From Agapetus fuscipes (taxonomy: Eukaryota; Arthropoda; Insecta; Trichoptera; Glossosomatidae): a DNA stretch of 64,000 bases. Position 1 is the first letter of the stretch; the number at the start of each line of letters is the position of its first letter. The translations under genes and the position numbers were made by a program. This document shows, piece after piece, positions 31,983 to 41,834 of the stretch. Location: positions 14,531,229-14,595,228 of the forward strand of contig OX637356.1 in the NCBI GenBank assembly GCA_951799405.1. The letters run 5' to 3'. The notes under the pieces are model-generated. The model saw nothing but the letters and a program-made list of their open reading frames with translations, did not search any database and was not told the origin of the DNA.

Positions 31983-32262
31983 TATGGTGAGCGTTGTTTT
32001 TGTATGAAACACACTATAAGAGCCATCTGCAAGCTTGGTCGTCGCTATAGAAAGCTCCACTTCTCAAGCAAAACCCAGTTTCTGTAAGGCTGGATGAAAC
32101 TTTGGTAACCGGTCTTTGTATGTTCACAGAATTTTTCAAACCAGCAAAGAGAAAATTTTGAAAACTGATTGATATTTTGTTATTACTCCACGGGGAATCA
32201 AACTCGGGTCTTTTGAATTATTTGGTGAGTCCATAGCGTTAACCACTACACTAAAGACCGGT
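31983..32262 (-). repeat. SINE-B2-like, diverged
   Basis: The B2-type tail (ATGGTGAGCGTTGTTTTTG) is at the left. The body is CTGTAAGGCTGGATGAAAC, then TTTTTCAAACCAGCAAAGAG. The head has reverse B box GGGAATCAAACTCGGG. Confidence 0.7.
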
Positions 32263-32289
32263 CTTTCTTTTATATTCACTCTGTATATA

Positions 32290-32775
32290 TGAATACTTAT
32301 ATTTAGACATTTAAGGCTCATATTGAATGCATGCCCGCAAGCAGGCACATGCAAGTTTGCACTTGCACATGCTGCATGTGCACATAGGGGCTGTCCATAT
32401 ATTACGTCATTCGCATTAAGGGGGGGGGGGGGGAGTCTGGTCTGCGGATGATGGTAAATGATGTACGAGTAGGTACCAAAAGTGACGTCGTTCTTGTAAA
32501 TACCAATTTCTACAAAATATACAAAATATTATGTAAGTAATATAACATTATTTTCTATTAAGCTCATCCATGATTACAGCAAGAGGGGGGAGGGGGTCAT
32601 TAGATAATGACTATAGGATGATTGTAAGGGGGGGGGGGGGTCGAAAATCGGCCAAAATCGATGACGTAATTTATGGACGGCCCCATACAAAATAAAACAA
32701 ATCTCACAAGAACATAAACCTTTCAGCTCCTGCCGCCTTTCCCTAAACGGGGGTGGCATTGGCAAAAGTGAAACA
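32290..32775 (-). repeat. ATTAG-repeat split by a TIR element
   Basis: 32290-32386 (AAGGCTCATATTGAATGC to GCATGTGCACATA) and 32685-32775 (TACAAAATAAAACAAATCTC to GCATTGGCAAAAGTGAAAC) are the two parts of one copy. Confidence 0.75.
32387..32684. mobile_element. 298-bp TIR element with long G runs
   Basis: The ends GGGGCTGTCCATATATTACG and the complement of ATGACGTAATTTATGGACGG plus CCCC form a 24-bp inverted repeat with two mismatches, flanked by ATA on both sides (32384-32386 and 32685-32687). Poly-G tracts lie near both ends (32420-32434 and 32628-32641). No ORF. A 3-bp TSD would suit PIF/Harbinger, but the superfamily is uncertain. Confidence 0.78.
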
Positions 32776-32889
32776 TGGTTTATTAAAATGTAAAACTAAA
32801 CTCATATCCTTTGTTCGAACTTCTAAACGCTTTTATTAGACTAGTGTGAGGACTCATACAAAATATTGTCTAGTCATACGTATCGTCCC

Positions 32890-33310
32890 CTTAGTGTTTG
32901 TTTGCCTTATGTCCATAATTTCACATGAGCAATGTGTGCATGTGCAGTGGACCAATGTGTCTCACTACACCTATAGTGAAACTTCTTGCCGAAGGATTTC
33001 GCGTGTGGTGAGTGGAACCAATTCATTTTTACGCAAGGGGCTGGTACTCATCTATTGTGAGGGCTTAGAAAACCTTGCTGGTATTTTATTTTGGGTTTTT
33101 GAAATACTGAAGCAGGAAATCATTTCTTGACTTCCTCGCAAGGATTCGAACCCGAACTCTTGGCATGGAATGCCAGCACTTTACAAACCAAGTCGACCGG
33201 ATTCTTATGAAGACTTGAAGTTGATTTTAAAGATATATAAAACAACTCACATTAATATGTTGTACGTTTTTTTCTTAGCTCAGATTGTGTAGAATGTGAT
33301 TCTTAAGACA
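32890..33310. repeat. Old unclassified repeat, split by SINE-A
   Basis: 32915-32962 (AATTTCACATGAGCAATGTG to CCAATGTGTCT) and 33203-33310 (AAACAACTCACATTAATATG, then TCTTAGCTCAGATTGTGTAG) match the uninterrupted stretch at 57655-57805. Confidence 0.65.
32963..33203 (-). repeat. SINE-A, internally shortened
   Basis: Reverse copy: the tail is CACTACACCTATAGTGAAAC and the head has AGGATTCGAACCCGAAC and CAAGTCGACCGGA. The paralogous unfilled site at 57655-57805 defines its edges. Confidence 0.75.
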
Positions 33311-33346
33311 ATTTCATTGAAACTTCATCATTGAATTTAATGGTTA

Positions 33347-33462
33347 AGGTTTACTCAGCCTTCACAAGAAATGAGTACCAGCACCCCCGAAAACTGGGGC
33401 GCTCCCACTTCAATTGAAGTGGTTGGCGTAAGTCCGATCCCCTTATCTGTAAAAATAATAAA
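33347..33462 (+). repeat. SINE-A body fragment
   Basis: AAGGTTTACTCAGCCTTCAC to CCCCTTATCTGTAAAAATAA. A SINE-B1 starts directly after it. Confidence 0.7.
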
Positions 33463-33770
33463 ACCGGTCGGTAGTCCAGTGGTAACACTTCGGAAAGATT
33501 GTGGGTTTGAATCCCGGCGGAGCACAAAAAATATACCATTCATATTTTCAAATTTTCTCTTCGCTGGGTTGAAAAATTCATAAATCTTTACCAAAGACCG
33601 GTCACTAAAAGGTCCATCCAGCCTTACAGCAACTAGGTTTTGCTTGAGTATTGGCGCTTTGTAGCAACAACCAATCTCGTAAACACCTCTGCGGCACTAC
33701 AACAAATGTCATAGACCCCTAGAGTCTCTGAAATCTAGAGAGTCTCCCGCACAGGATTTCTTAAAAAAAT
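33463..33770 (+). repeat. SINE-B1
   Basis: The head is ACCGGTCGGTAGTCCAGTGG with B box GGGTTTGAATCCCGGC. The LINE-derived tail is CACCTCTGCGGCACTACAAC, then GTCTCCCGCACAGGATTTC and a short A-run. Confidence 0.82.
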
Positions 33771-33782
33771 TAAACTTTAGTC

Positions 33783-33872
33783 ACGACCTTTCAAACAGGT
33801 GCGTCTTCAGCTTCCTCCTGGAGCTTGCCATGTCCCGTTCTTTACTCACCTCAACCGGCAATTCCCACGTCC
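33783..33872 (-). repeat. L2-like LINE C-terminal fragment
   Basis: The minus strand reads RRKLKTHLFERS and a stop, the ending typical of L2/CR1-type ORF2 proteins. About 30 codons only. Confidence 0.5.
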
Positions 33873-33886
33873 CACGCGCCACATAC

Positions 33887-33926
33887 GGAATAACGCGGCA
33901 AGACGTTGCACTATATGTGTAGCTTA
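33887..33926 (+). repeat. SINE-A tail fragment
   Basis: AATAACGCGGCAAGACGTTG, then CACTATATGTGTAGCTTA. Confidence 0.6.
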
Positions 33927-34084
33927 TTTTTGGCAGATAAGCCAAACAAGCACTGGGGTGACGTATCGCGTAGCTGGAAGCGTAACTTCATACGGTTTCC
34001 TCATTTCCTGCGAGTCATGTTTTGCGGGAAAGGTTTTTGCACACATACTAGCGTTTCCCTCCAACTTTTCGCACACAGCCAGTA

Positions 34085-34320
34085 CCCTTAGTACGAGTTG
34101 CAAAACTTGAGTAATGTAAAGTTTGCGGCAATTATTAAAGAGTGATTTCCCTCAAAATCTGCCGTTTTTGTTTGTTTGAAGTTGATTTTCTTCATCACTG
34201 TACCTCTTTTGCTAAGACCACAAAGTGTAAGAAACAAAAACGACAGATTTTGGGAGAAATCACGCTTTAATATTTTCCGTAAACTTTACTTTTCTCAAGT
34301 TTTGCAACTCGTACTAAGGG
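34085..34320. mobile_element. Tc1/mariner-like MITE, best copy
   Basis: The ends CCCTTAGTACGAGTTGCAAA and TTTGCAACTCGTACTAAGGG are perfect inverted repeats flanked by TA (34083-34084 and 34321-34322). The inversion extends inward (AACTTGAGTAATGTAAAGTT with AACTTTACTTTTCTCAAGTT; AAAATCTGCCGTTTTTGTTT with AAACAAAAACGACAGATTTT), so nearly the whole 236 bp can fold into a hairpin. No ORF. Confidence 0.85.
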
Positions 34321-34322
34321 TA

Positions 34323-34740
34323 CAGTACGCTCTCACAAATACGATCAAAGCTGTGAAATAAAAAGTTTATAATTTAATTTAAGTATAGTAAAGCTGTCCG
34401 TTTAAGGCTCTGACGGAAAGAAATATAGTTTTTCATGTTTAAATTGTTTATAAATTGTTTAGGGTTTCTCATGAATTGTTTCTCTATTACAAAAAAAAAT
34501 CTATGACTACAGTATAAACTATAGTACAAGACATCCACCTAGTTACAGATGACAGGTCCGTAGTCTGATACAGAAAGTTATGCAGGCAAAAATTACAAAA
34601 TCAAATGATTTGACCTGAATCAGTGGCATATGAAGCTAACATGGGTTTCTCAGATAAATGCAACCTTTTTCTTATTTGTTACGAGAGAAAGCAGTACAAA
34701 AGTGTGAAAATTCCGTAGTTCAGAAGTTTATTATGAGCAC
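34323..34740. other. Unassigned spacer
   Basis: Shares weak similarity with 5815-5850 and 12537-12598, suggesting an old repeat; boundaries not definable. Confidence 0.35.
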
Positions 34741-35066
34741 TGCTCTGTGATGTGATGTGATGCGATGGTTTGGACATATTGAAAGGATGAATGAAGACCG
34801 ACTGATAAAAAGAGTGTATAAAGGGAATGTTATAGGTAAGCGTGGAAGGGCAAGACCTAGGAAACAATGGATTGATCAGATAAATGAGATTGCGAATGAA
34901 TGGGGTTTGCAGAGTGGAAACAAGAGAAGAGCATGCATGAAAAGAGTGATGAAATTAGATGAGATGAAAGAAGTATGCAAGGACAGAGTCAAGTGGAGGC
35001 ACTTGTGTGGAGGTACCGGCCACCTCTAGAGGAATGGCGGCAGGATACAAGACAAGACAAGACTGT
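34741..35066 (+). mobile_element. WFGH-LINE, short 5'-truncated copy
   Basis: Codes MMRWFGHIERMNEDR, GKRGRARPRKQW and CKDRVKWRHLCGG to a stop in GGCCACCTCTAG, then the 3' tip with a GACAAGACAAGA tail. The 90-codon frame is uninterrupted. Confidence 0.78.
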
Positions 35067-36892
35067 TCTATAATTAGTTCACTTACTATGAAAAGTTTCA
35101 CTCAATGAAAGGTTCAACCCATGATTTCTCAAATCAGTGTATCAGTACTTATTTAGTTTTACTTTTAATGCAGCGTTATATAAGATACTTTATAGAAATA
35201 GCAGTAATATATTTAACGTATACCTTGTACAGGACGCAATAATATTGTTTATTAGCAGAAGGGTTGGTCGTTTTAAGGGGACACCGCGCTATCTCAGATT
35301 CTGATATGTTAATAAGGCCATTTCCTCCATAGACACGTCCTCCTGATGGTGGAAGTGGCCTCTGGAGTACAAATAGAGGTCCAGCTCTCTTAGTGTAAAA
35401 CGTTACATTTAAACTCAAACAATTTGTATACCAAATAATGTATCAGCGCCTCGAGTGGGTTTTCTAAGTTTCCGTACATTCTTGGCTAAACGCCAGGGTA
35501 AAGTTTATACGTATGATTTTGTAGTTGGAGTACCTGTATATAGCACACTTAAGTGGCAAAAAACAATACAAAAACTGTCATAGGAAGGGTGTGTGTAGAA
35601 ATTTAGAAATTGGGGAATATAATATATTGTAACAATTTTACTGGGGTTCTCTTTTGATGAAACTCATTTTTTTTTTTTAACATAATTTATTTTACACGGT
35701 TTGATTCACAATTTACAATAATTGTTAATCTCTGGGAATAATATGGTATTCACGTCCAAATTATTAATGCAACTAATCCCTTTGTAGTCCGTATATATAG
35801 GTACAAAAGGGATTATTCTTGCATATTCCAGAACATTAGATCTCTCGCTCATACCAGACCACCGTTTTATGTACCACATTAGAGCCAGATTTAAAACCTA
35901 AATTAAATGATACAAGTATATACTGAAACAATTCTTTTAATGCACATTCAAATTTGAAAACCTTAACATAACCTTTTCTATCGATATAATATATTATGTA
36001 CTAACATCTATTCTAGCAAAAACAGTTTAAATGTAAGTTAACGACAGCTGTAGGCCGCTTCGGAAGCTGTGGGGATATAAAACCGGCGATTCATTACACC
36101 CTGGCGATAGTGGGGAGAGAAATAGCGATAAGCAGGCGCTAGACAATAGGAGAGCTCCTGCAATAGACCCCAGGCAGACCTTCAAACATATTGGGGACTA
36201 TAAAAAGCAATGGTGAATAACAGTTACTTTAATTAATTGGGAATATAATTGAAATGCTAATGCTAGAAATTGAGATTTATGGTTTATGAAGTTCGTTGAC
36301 TTAGGCCCGGTAAATTAAAGTGTAGTAATATTTTAGGTAACTATTACTTGAACTTTTATTCAAAATACTCAAGTTCGAGTTAAGTTAAACCGAAAATTAC
36401 CGAAGTATGAAGCCCCGCCCCCAAATCTTGGAAATAACAACTATTCATAAAAATCATATGCCTAACCTTCATTAAGCTAGAAAACGACACAAAAAATGTT
36501 CAGTTTGCAACAATTCTGATGTATCCTTACATTAAAAAAGAACAGCTGCTGTCAGTGAAACGACGCCATCTTGAAAATCGTAAGTTAAAATTACTAAATA
36601 TTTACTGGCGAAATTCGGTATATTAAAGTTAACTAAAATTGCATTTTAGTTAACTTTAATAAACTTCAAAATACCAGTCCTTAGAGGTTGGAAGGGGCGT
36701 GCATTCCATACAGGCACATGCGCCAAATAGTTAGGCAATATATGGTAAAATAAAACGCATATTTAGATTCAAAAATTAAATTTGTTGGAGCCATCGTAAC
36801 ACTTGCAGTCAATTTCAAATGAGTTCTTTTACAGGAATGGGAGAAAATATTTATTATGAAATGTATTTCACTATATCCGTTGCACGCGCCTG
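35067..36892. other. Long unassigned spacer
   Basis: 1.8 kb without a supported gene or named repeat. It contains an exact hairpin at 36622-36660 and a moderately GC-rich patch at 36040-36200 with no recognisable product. Confidence 0.4.
36622..36660. other. Perfect 18-bp inverted repeat with TGC loop
   Basis: ATTAAAGTTAACTAAAAT and ATTTTAGTTAACTTTAAT are exact inverse complements separated by three bases. Confidence 0.85.
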
Positions 36893-36954
36893 GAGGTTGG
36901 TATGAGGCTGACCACCCATCCTGGAAAATCAGTTCACTTTATCAATGTCAAAGA
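36893..36954 (+). repeat. ATTAG-repeat 5' fragment
   Basis: GGTTGGTATGAGGCTGACC to TTTATCAATGTCAAAGA. It ends exactly at the target-site duplication of the next element and may resume at 37503. Confidence 0.7.
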
Positions 36955-37065
36955 CGTTAGCCATGTTGAAAGCACCGGTTCCCATAGATCACCGAAGTTA
37001 AGCAACATTGGGCGTGGTCAGTGCTTGGATGGGTAACCGCTCAGGTACACCGCGTGTCGTTGGCA
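36955..37065 (+). pseudogene. 5S rRNA-like sequence
   Basis: The core GATCACCGAAGTTAAGCA, then GGGCGTGGTCAGTGCTTGGA, then TGGGTAACCGC and ACACCGCGTGTCGTTGGC matches animal 5S rRNA over about 85 nt, including the internal promoter boxes (AAGTTAAGCA and GGATGGGTAACCGC). The first 25 nt are diverged, and no T-run terminator follows. It is retroposed, so it is a 5S-derived segment rather than a ribosomal gene. Confidence 0.85.
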
Positions 37066-37392
37066 TCTTGGACCGATCCGTAGTCCGTAGTGGCAACACT
37101 TCGGACTCGTAAATGGAAGGTTGTGGATTCGGATCCCGGCGGAGCACAAAAATATACCATTTATATTTCGAATGTGCTCTTCGCTGGGTTGAAAAATTCA
37201 TAAACCTTTACCAATGACCGGTCACCAAAGGTCCATCCAGCCTTACAGCAACTGGGTCTTGCTTGAGTATTGGCGCTTTGTAGCGACGACCAAGCTCGTA
37301 CACCTCTGCGGCACTACAACAAGTGTCATAGACCCCTAGAGTCTTTAGAATCTAGGGAGTCTCCCGCACAGGATTTCTTAAAAAAAAAAAAA
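37066..37392 (+). repeat. SINE-B1 part of the chimera
   Basis: The head TTGGACCGATCCGTAGTCCG contains a small duplication (CCGTAGTCCGTAGTGG). The B box is GTGGATTCGGATCCCGG. The LINE-derived tail starts ACACCTCTGCGGCACTACAA and ends CCGCACAGGATTTCTTAAAA. Confidence 0.87.
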
Positions 37393-37502
37393 GTCAAAGA
37401 ATCACTTTGTACAAATTTGAATCAAGAACTTTGTTCTCGCCGAGAAAACGTAACAAAATAAGACAATTGAATATAAGAAACATTTTAAAAACATCGACAA
37501 TT

Positions 37503-37708
37503 TTGGTTCACTTTGCCAATGTCACCCCTGTTTCAGGGAAGATCAGCAAAAGTTGTTCTTTGTTATGTTCTGTTGAGATTAGGTTTTAATTTGTAAGTAC
37601 ACATTCAGCATTTGTAAGCGCGAACTTACACGCGTCTGTTTGTTGGCATGCATTTGATATGAGTTTGGAATTTTAAAAGGTAGATCTTTGCAACTTTGAT
37701 TATAGATA
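37503..37708 (+). repeat. ATTAG-repeat lacking its 5' end
   Basis: TTGGTTCACTTTGCCAATGT to TTTGCAACTTTGATTATAG. Confidence 0.72.
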
Positions 37709-38002
37709 GTAAAAATTAAAAAGAAAACAGGAAATTGACAAGCAATGCAATTGAAATAATTCAAACCACATCAACCACATCGTTACAGATAATGGTGGAT
37801 TTTTTGCGGCTAAATCTGCAGATTAGAGAAACGGCAATATTTTTGTTTATGCTTGGGTTGAGGTTTATATCCCCCTAATCCTGCTGCAGACGGTCACTAA
37901 CGACTGCCATATTTACGTGCACTCAAAATCCTGACTGGTATAAAACTACGCCAGTTGATAAAAGACACAATATAATAATATTTTGAAAACACATTACAAA
38001 GC

Positions 38003-38045
38003 TAATATAATAATCTATAATCTAAGTTGCAAGGATATATTCATT
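38003..38045 (-). repeat. ATTAG-repeat 3' tip, left of a LINE insertion
   Basis: AATCTATAATCTAAGTTGCA and AGGATATATTCATT. Resumes at 38671. Confidence 0.7.
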
Positions 38046-38670
38046 CATTCACTTAAACCTAATTAGTCTTGACAATCGGCGTTTATTATTGAGTGCGTTA
38101 ACTTTGAGGAGTATTTGTCTATCTGAAACGGATTGCCCTGGTCTTCTATGTCAGATTAATTTTCGCATACCAAGAAGTGCATCCCGTTCGTTACAAATAT
38201 TTTCTCTGCCCAAATGTCGAACAAACTCAGGTCAAAGAGCTCCTATGTATAGAATGTGCAGTGATTTTAATATATATTTTAGTGATTTAGATATATTTAA
38301 TAAAGTGAAGTACTCCTTTAGATCTGACCTATTAAAAAGTATTTATAAAATGTCCGTGCTATCCATTATATCTTGAATGGGTTTTCTTTTTATCATTTTT
38401 TGTATATTTTTTGTTTATTCTTAGTTTCTCTTTTCAATTTTTTTTTTTTTTCTTCTTTCCTCTTATTTTTATTTCTGTTGTTAATTTGATTTACTTTTTA
38501 CCTCATCGATTTCTTTTATGTTTTTATTTTTCGTCAGCTATTTTATTGTTTTTACATATCTGTGGGAATTCTTTAGGATTAAGGCACACTACTGTTTATG
38601 TTTACATTTTTCTTGTATTTGTTTTTGTGTCTGTATCTGTTTTTTCTCCTTAAAAATAAAATAAAATAAA
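38046..38670 (+). mobile_element. 5'-truncated LINE tail inserted in an ATTAG-repeat
   Basis: Codes the last 100 residues of ORF2 (LCQINFRIPRSASRS, then LPKCRTNSGQRAPMYRMC) to a stop at 38374-38376. A T-rich 3'UTR and an AAAATAAAATAAAATAAA tail follow. KINFRVPIRNTRN in the LINE at 58986-62503 is homologous, so it is the same clade. Confidence 0.8.
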
Positions 38671-38832
38671 ATAAAGCTCTCAGATGTATGCCCACAAACA
38701 AACACGTGTAGTTCGCGCTTACAAATGCTGATTGTGTACTTACAAATAAAATTCAAACTCAAATGAACATAAGCCCCACAACTTTTGCCGACCTTCCCTG
38801 AAACAGGGGTGACACTGGCAAAGTGAACCAGA
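38671..38832 (-). repeat. ATTAG-repeat, right of the LINE insertion
   Basis: GCTCTCAGATGTATGCCCAC to CACTGGCAAAGTGAACC; the 5' tip is missing. The same junction is uninterrupted at 28675-28700. Confidence 0.75.
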
Positions 38833-38999
38833 TAATATGATAATAAAATATATTTTTTATAATGACAAATAGAAAATATGCGCAGCTTTATTCTGTGAAT
38901 TTATCAGAATCTCTATCACTATAAAATATGTTTATAACTTTTTTTCAACAACGAGTTAACGTCACAATTTTGAGACTACGATCCTTATATAATCAATAA

Positions 39000-39233
39000 T
39001 CTAAGCTGCAAAGATATTCTAACATTCAAGGCTCAAATTAAATGTATGCTCACAGACAGGCACATGTAGGTTCGTACCTATACATTCTGCATGCGTGCAT
39101 ACAAATCAACAAAACCTCACATGAACATAAACCTTTCCTGCCGCTTTTTCCTGAAACGGAGTGGCACTGGCAAAAGTGAACCGATTTGTACAGCACGGGG
39201 GGTCAGCCTCATATCTACCTATCAGTCAAGGAG
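39000..39233 (-). repeat. ATTAG-repeat, full-length
   Basis: AATCAATAATCTAAGCTGCA to ATCTACCTATCAGTCAAGG. Confidence 0.78.
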
Positions 39234-39365
39234 CACCTTAGCAACCAGTAACTAAATATTTGAATGCCTAGTATATGTTAACCTAGCAACTCGGCCGTGT
39301 GACGTCAGAATTTAGTCTATGTTTTTGATAAGAATGTTTGCTTGTCTCACCTAATAAATATGTAG

Positions 39366-39400
39366 GTCTGGTCGATAGCGCAGTCGGTAGAGCGCTTAGA
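39366..39400 (+). repeat. SINE-A head fragment
   Basis: GTCTGGTCGATAGCGCAGTC, then GGTAGAGCGCTTAG has the A box only; the B box half is absent, so it is not a tRNA gene. Confidence 0.55.
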
Positions 39401-39479
39401 ATATCAGAGCATATCAGAAAATATGATGTTATGTTAAGGGAAAAGAAAAGTCGACCTAAAACAAAAAAAAAATGGAGAG

Positions 39480-39740
39480 ACTTCAATAAATGTGGATTTG
39501 AAATATTCTGTACCGAAAGGAATGTCAAAGGAAAGCCGAGGAAAGAACGCATTGATCAACTAATAGATCCCAAATGACTAATCTGAGGATTAAAAAAAAT
39601 TAATACCATTCATGAAAACAGAGATAAATCTCGAGGAGATGAAAGCAGTGTGCAAGGACAGAACAAAATGGTGAAATATATTCGGAGGTACTGGCTACCC
39701 AAGTAGAATCACGAATGGATACAAGTAGGAAGGTACAAGA
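39480..39740 (+). repeat. WFGH-LINE 3' end, decayed
   Basis: GAGGAAAGAACGCATTGATC, GAGGAGATGAAAGCAGTGTG, CAAGGACAGAACAAAATGG and GGAGGTACTGGCTACCCAAG match the WFGH-LINE end with many gaps. Confidence 0.6.
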
Positions 39741-40132
39741 TGTGTAAATTTCTTATGAAATGAATGAGCGTGCCAAAATGGCACTCAAAAATGATTGCAT
39801 GTAGCCCGCATAGAAGCACAACCCTCCAAAGAGGAGCTCATTAACTAAAGTACCCCCAGTTAAACTAAGTATGTCGCTATTAATACAGCACTAATCGCCC
39901 ACCCCTGACCCGCAACTGGCGGCAAAAGTTGCAAACTTTTCATATTAGTGCGTGGCCTAGCTCACACACGACTTTCCAACTTGTATTTCTAATATCTTGG
40001 ATTTCTCTCCAGTCGAAATTTCTGTTGAGATGAAATCTTAATAAGCGAACTATGCTTTGGCGGAAGCTCAATTTTAAAATCAACTTAGCTGCAAAATAGT
40101 GTAATTTTTTGCTGCATTTTCTTTATTATAAT
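39741..40132. other. Unassigned spacer
   Basis: No supported feature. Confidence 0.4.
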
Positions 40133-40345
40133 TAGGCTGACCACCCATACTGTAAAAAATGTTTCACTTTGCCAATGTCACCCCTGTTTCAGGGTCGGCA
40201 GGAGTTGCAGGGCTTATGTTAATTTGAGATTGCGTTTTTATGTTGTAAGTCTACATGCGATCCATTATACATATCTGCTTATGAGAATACATTTAATATG
40301 AACCTTAAATGTTATATATCTTTGCAACTGACATTATAGATTATG
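40133..40345 (+). repeat. ATTAG-repeat
   Basis: AGGCTGACCACCCATACTG to ATCTTTGCAACTGACATTATAG; short internal deletions. Confidence 0.75.
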
Positions 40346-40396
40346 GATCATAGACAGATCTAAGAATCTAAATCAAGAAAAAGAAGAAGAAGCTCC

Positions 40397-40580
40397 AAAC
40401 AGAATCCAGGTGGTGTAAGGCTGGTTGGATCTTAGTGATTGTGCTGTGATACAAAAACATAAATTGTCCAAACCAGCGAAAAGCGGCTTTCAAAATTTAT
40501 TGTTAATTTTTGTGTTCCGCTGGGAATCGAACCCTCTAACTTTCGATTACAAATCTGAAGCGCTAAACACAAGACTACAA
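40397..40580 (-). repeat. SINE-B, old diverged copy
   Basis: GTAAGGCTGGTTGGATCTTAG, AAACCAGCGAAAAGCGG and reverse tRNA-like head CGCTGGGAATCGAACCCTC. Confidence 0.6.
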
Positions 40581-40794
40581 CCAGGCAAATATTTTTTTAT
40601 AACAATTTATTATCTTTGTGCGTACAGCTTTATTTTAATCTAATATAATAAAAAACGGCAATATAGGGGTTTTTCGAAAATTAAATAAATATATGGAAAT
40701 ATTGTGAAAACGAGTCCTCTTTTTCCATATATTTATATCATATTCCAAACAAGATCCTAGATTGCCGGGTTCGATTCTATAAGACTTATTTAAT

Positions 40795-41060
40795 CTTATC
40801 TAATCTAATCTAAGCTGCAAGGATATATATCATTTAAGATTTTTATTAAATGCATTCCCACAAACAGACATGTATAATTTCGCGCTAACACATGCCGCAT
40901 GTGGACCTACAATATAAAAACCCAATCTCAAATGAACATAAACCCTGCTCTCTTGCCTCTTGAACTCTTGCCGTCCTTCCCTGAAAAAGGGATGATATTG
41001 GCAAAGTGAACCATTTTTTACAGTATGGGTGGTCAGCCGCATACCAACCTATAAGTCAAT
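40795..41060 (-). repeat. ATTAG-repeat, full-length
   Basis: AATCTTATCTAATCTAATCT to ACCAACCTATAAGTCAA. It carries a small duplication near CTCTTGCCTCTTGAACTCTT. Confidence 0.8.
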
Positions 41061-41068
41061 ATTCGAAT

Positions 41069-41383
41069 TTTTTTTTTTTTTTTTTTTAAGAAATCCTGTG
41101 CGGGAGACTCCCTAGATTCTAAAGACTCTAGGGGTCTATGACACTTGTTGTTGTGCCGCAGAGGTGTACGAGCTTGGTCGTCGCTACAAAGCGCCAATAC
41201 TCAAGCAAGACCCAATTGCTGTAAGGCTGGATGGACCTTTGGTGACCGGTCATTGGTAAAGGTTTATGAATTTTTCAACCCAGCGAAGAGCACATTCGAA
41301 ATATAAATGGTATATTTTTGTGCTCCGCCAGGATTAGAATCCACAACCTTCCATTTACGAGTCCGAAGTGTTGCCACTACGGA
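41069..41383 (-). mobile_element. SINE-B1 with 8-bp TSD
   Basis: Reverse copy. Poly(A) appears as poly-T at 41069-41088, then the LINE-derived tail (GAAATCCTGTGCGGGAGACT), the body and a truncated head ending GTTGCCACTACGG. It is flanked by ATTCGAAT at 41061-41068 and 41384-41391. The TSD and poly(A) show LINE-mediated retroposition. Confidence 0.87.
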
Positions 41384-41391
41384 ATTCGAAT

Positions 41392-41834
41392 GTAGCGAAT
41401 ATTCGATATTCGTCCGCATAACAAAGCAAGTATGTAGTGGTAGACACTATGCAGTAGCCGCCAATACTTCGGGCAAAGTCGTTAATCATCGGGAAATATT
41501 GCTCAAGTTATTCATGAAAAAAGTTCCCCCAACTTTGTCATTGGTTAATGAAGCAGAAATTAATGTATCCATCCTCCGAGTACAAACTTCAAGTGAAAGC
41601 CCAGCCGTGGACTTAAACAAAAAATGTATGTAAATCAATACAGCGCATCTGGAGAGTGTTAAATTTTCCATACTTTTTTGTTAAAACGTAATTTTTGTAG
41701 CAGTAATCAATAGGTAAATACTCGACTAAAGTTATTAACGTATTTTTCATTGAACGGTGACAGTAAGTATTGGTTCTAATTTATCGATGGCCCGTATTTT
41801 TTTTTTGCAACATTAACTACGATCTTTCTCGGTT
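41392..41834. other. Unassigned spacer
   Basis: No gene supported; the 108-codon plus-strand frame begins inside the SINE. Confidence 0.4.

Larger units (their letters stand above)
36955..37392 (+). mobile_element. Chimeric retroposon: 5S rRNA-like head joined to SINE-B1
   Basis: A 5S-like segment (36955-37065) runs straight into a full SINE-B1 (37066-37392) ending in poly(A). The whole unit, and not either part alone, is flanked by an exact 8-bp duplication GTCAAAGA (36947-36954 and 37393-37400). It therefore inserted as a single reverse-transcribed molecule. Confidence 0.85.

Noticed and set aside
36955..37065. Functional 5S rRNA gene
   Set aside because: It is flanked together with a SINE by one target-site duplication, has a diverged 5' end and lacks a T-run terminator.
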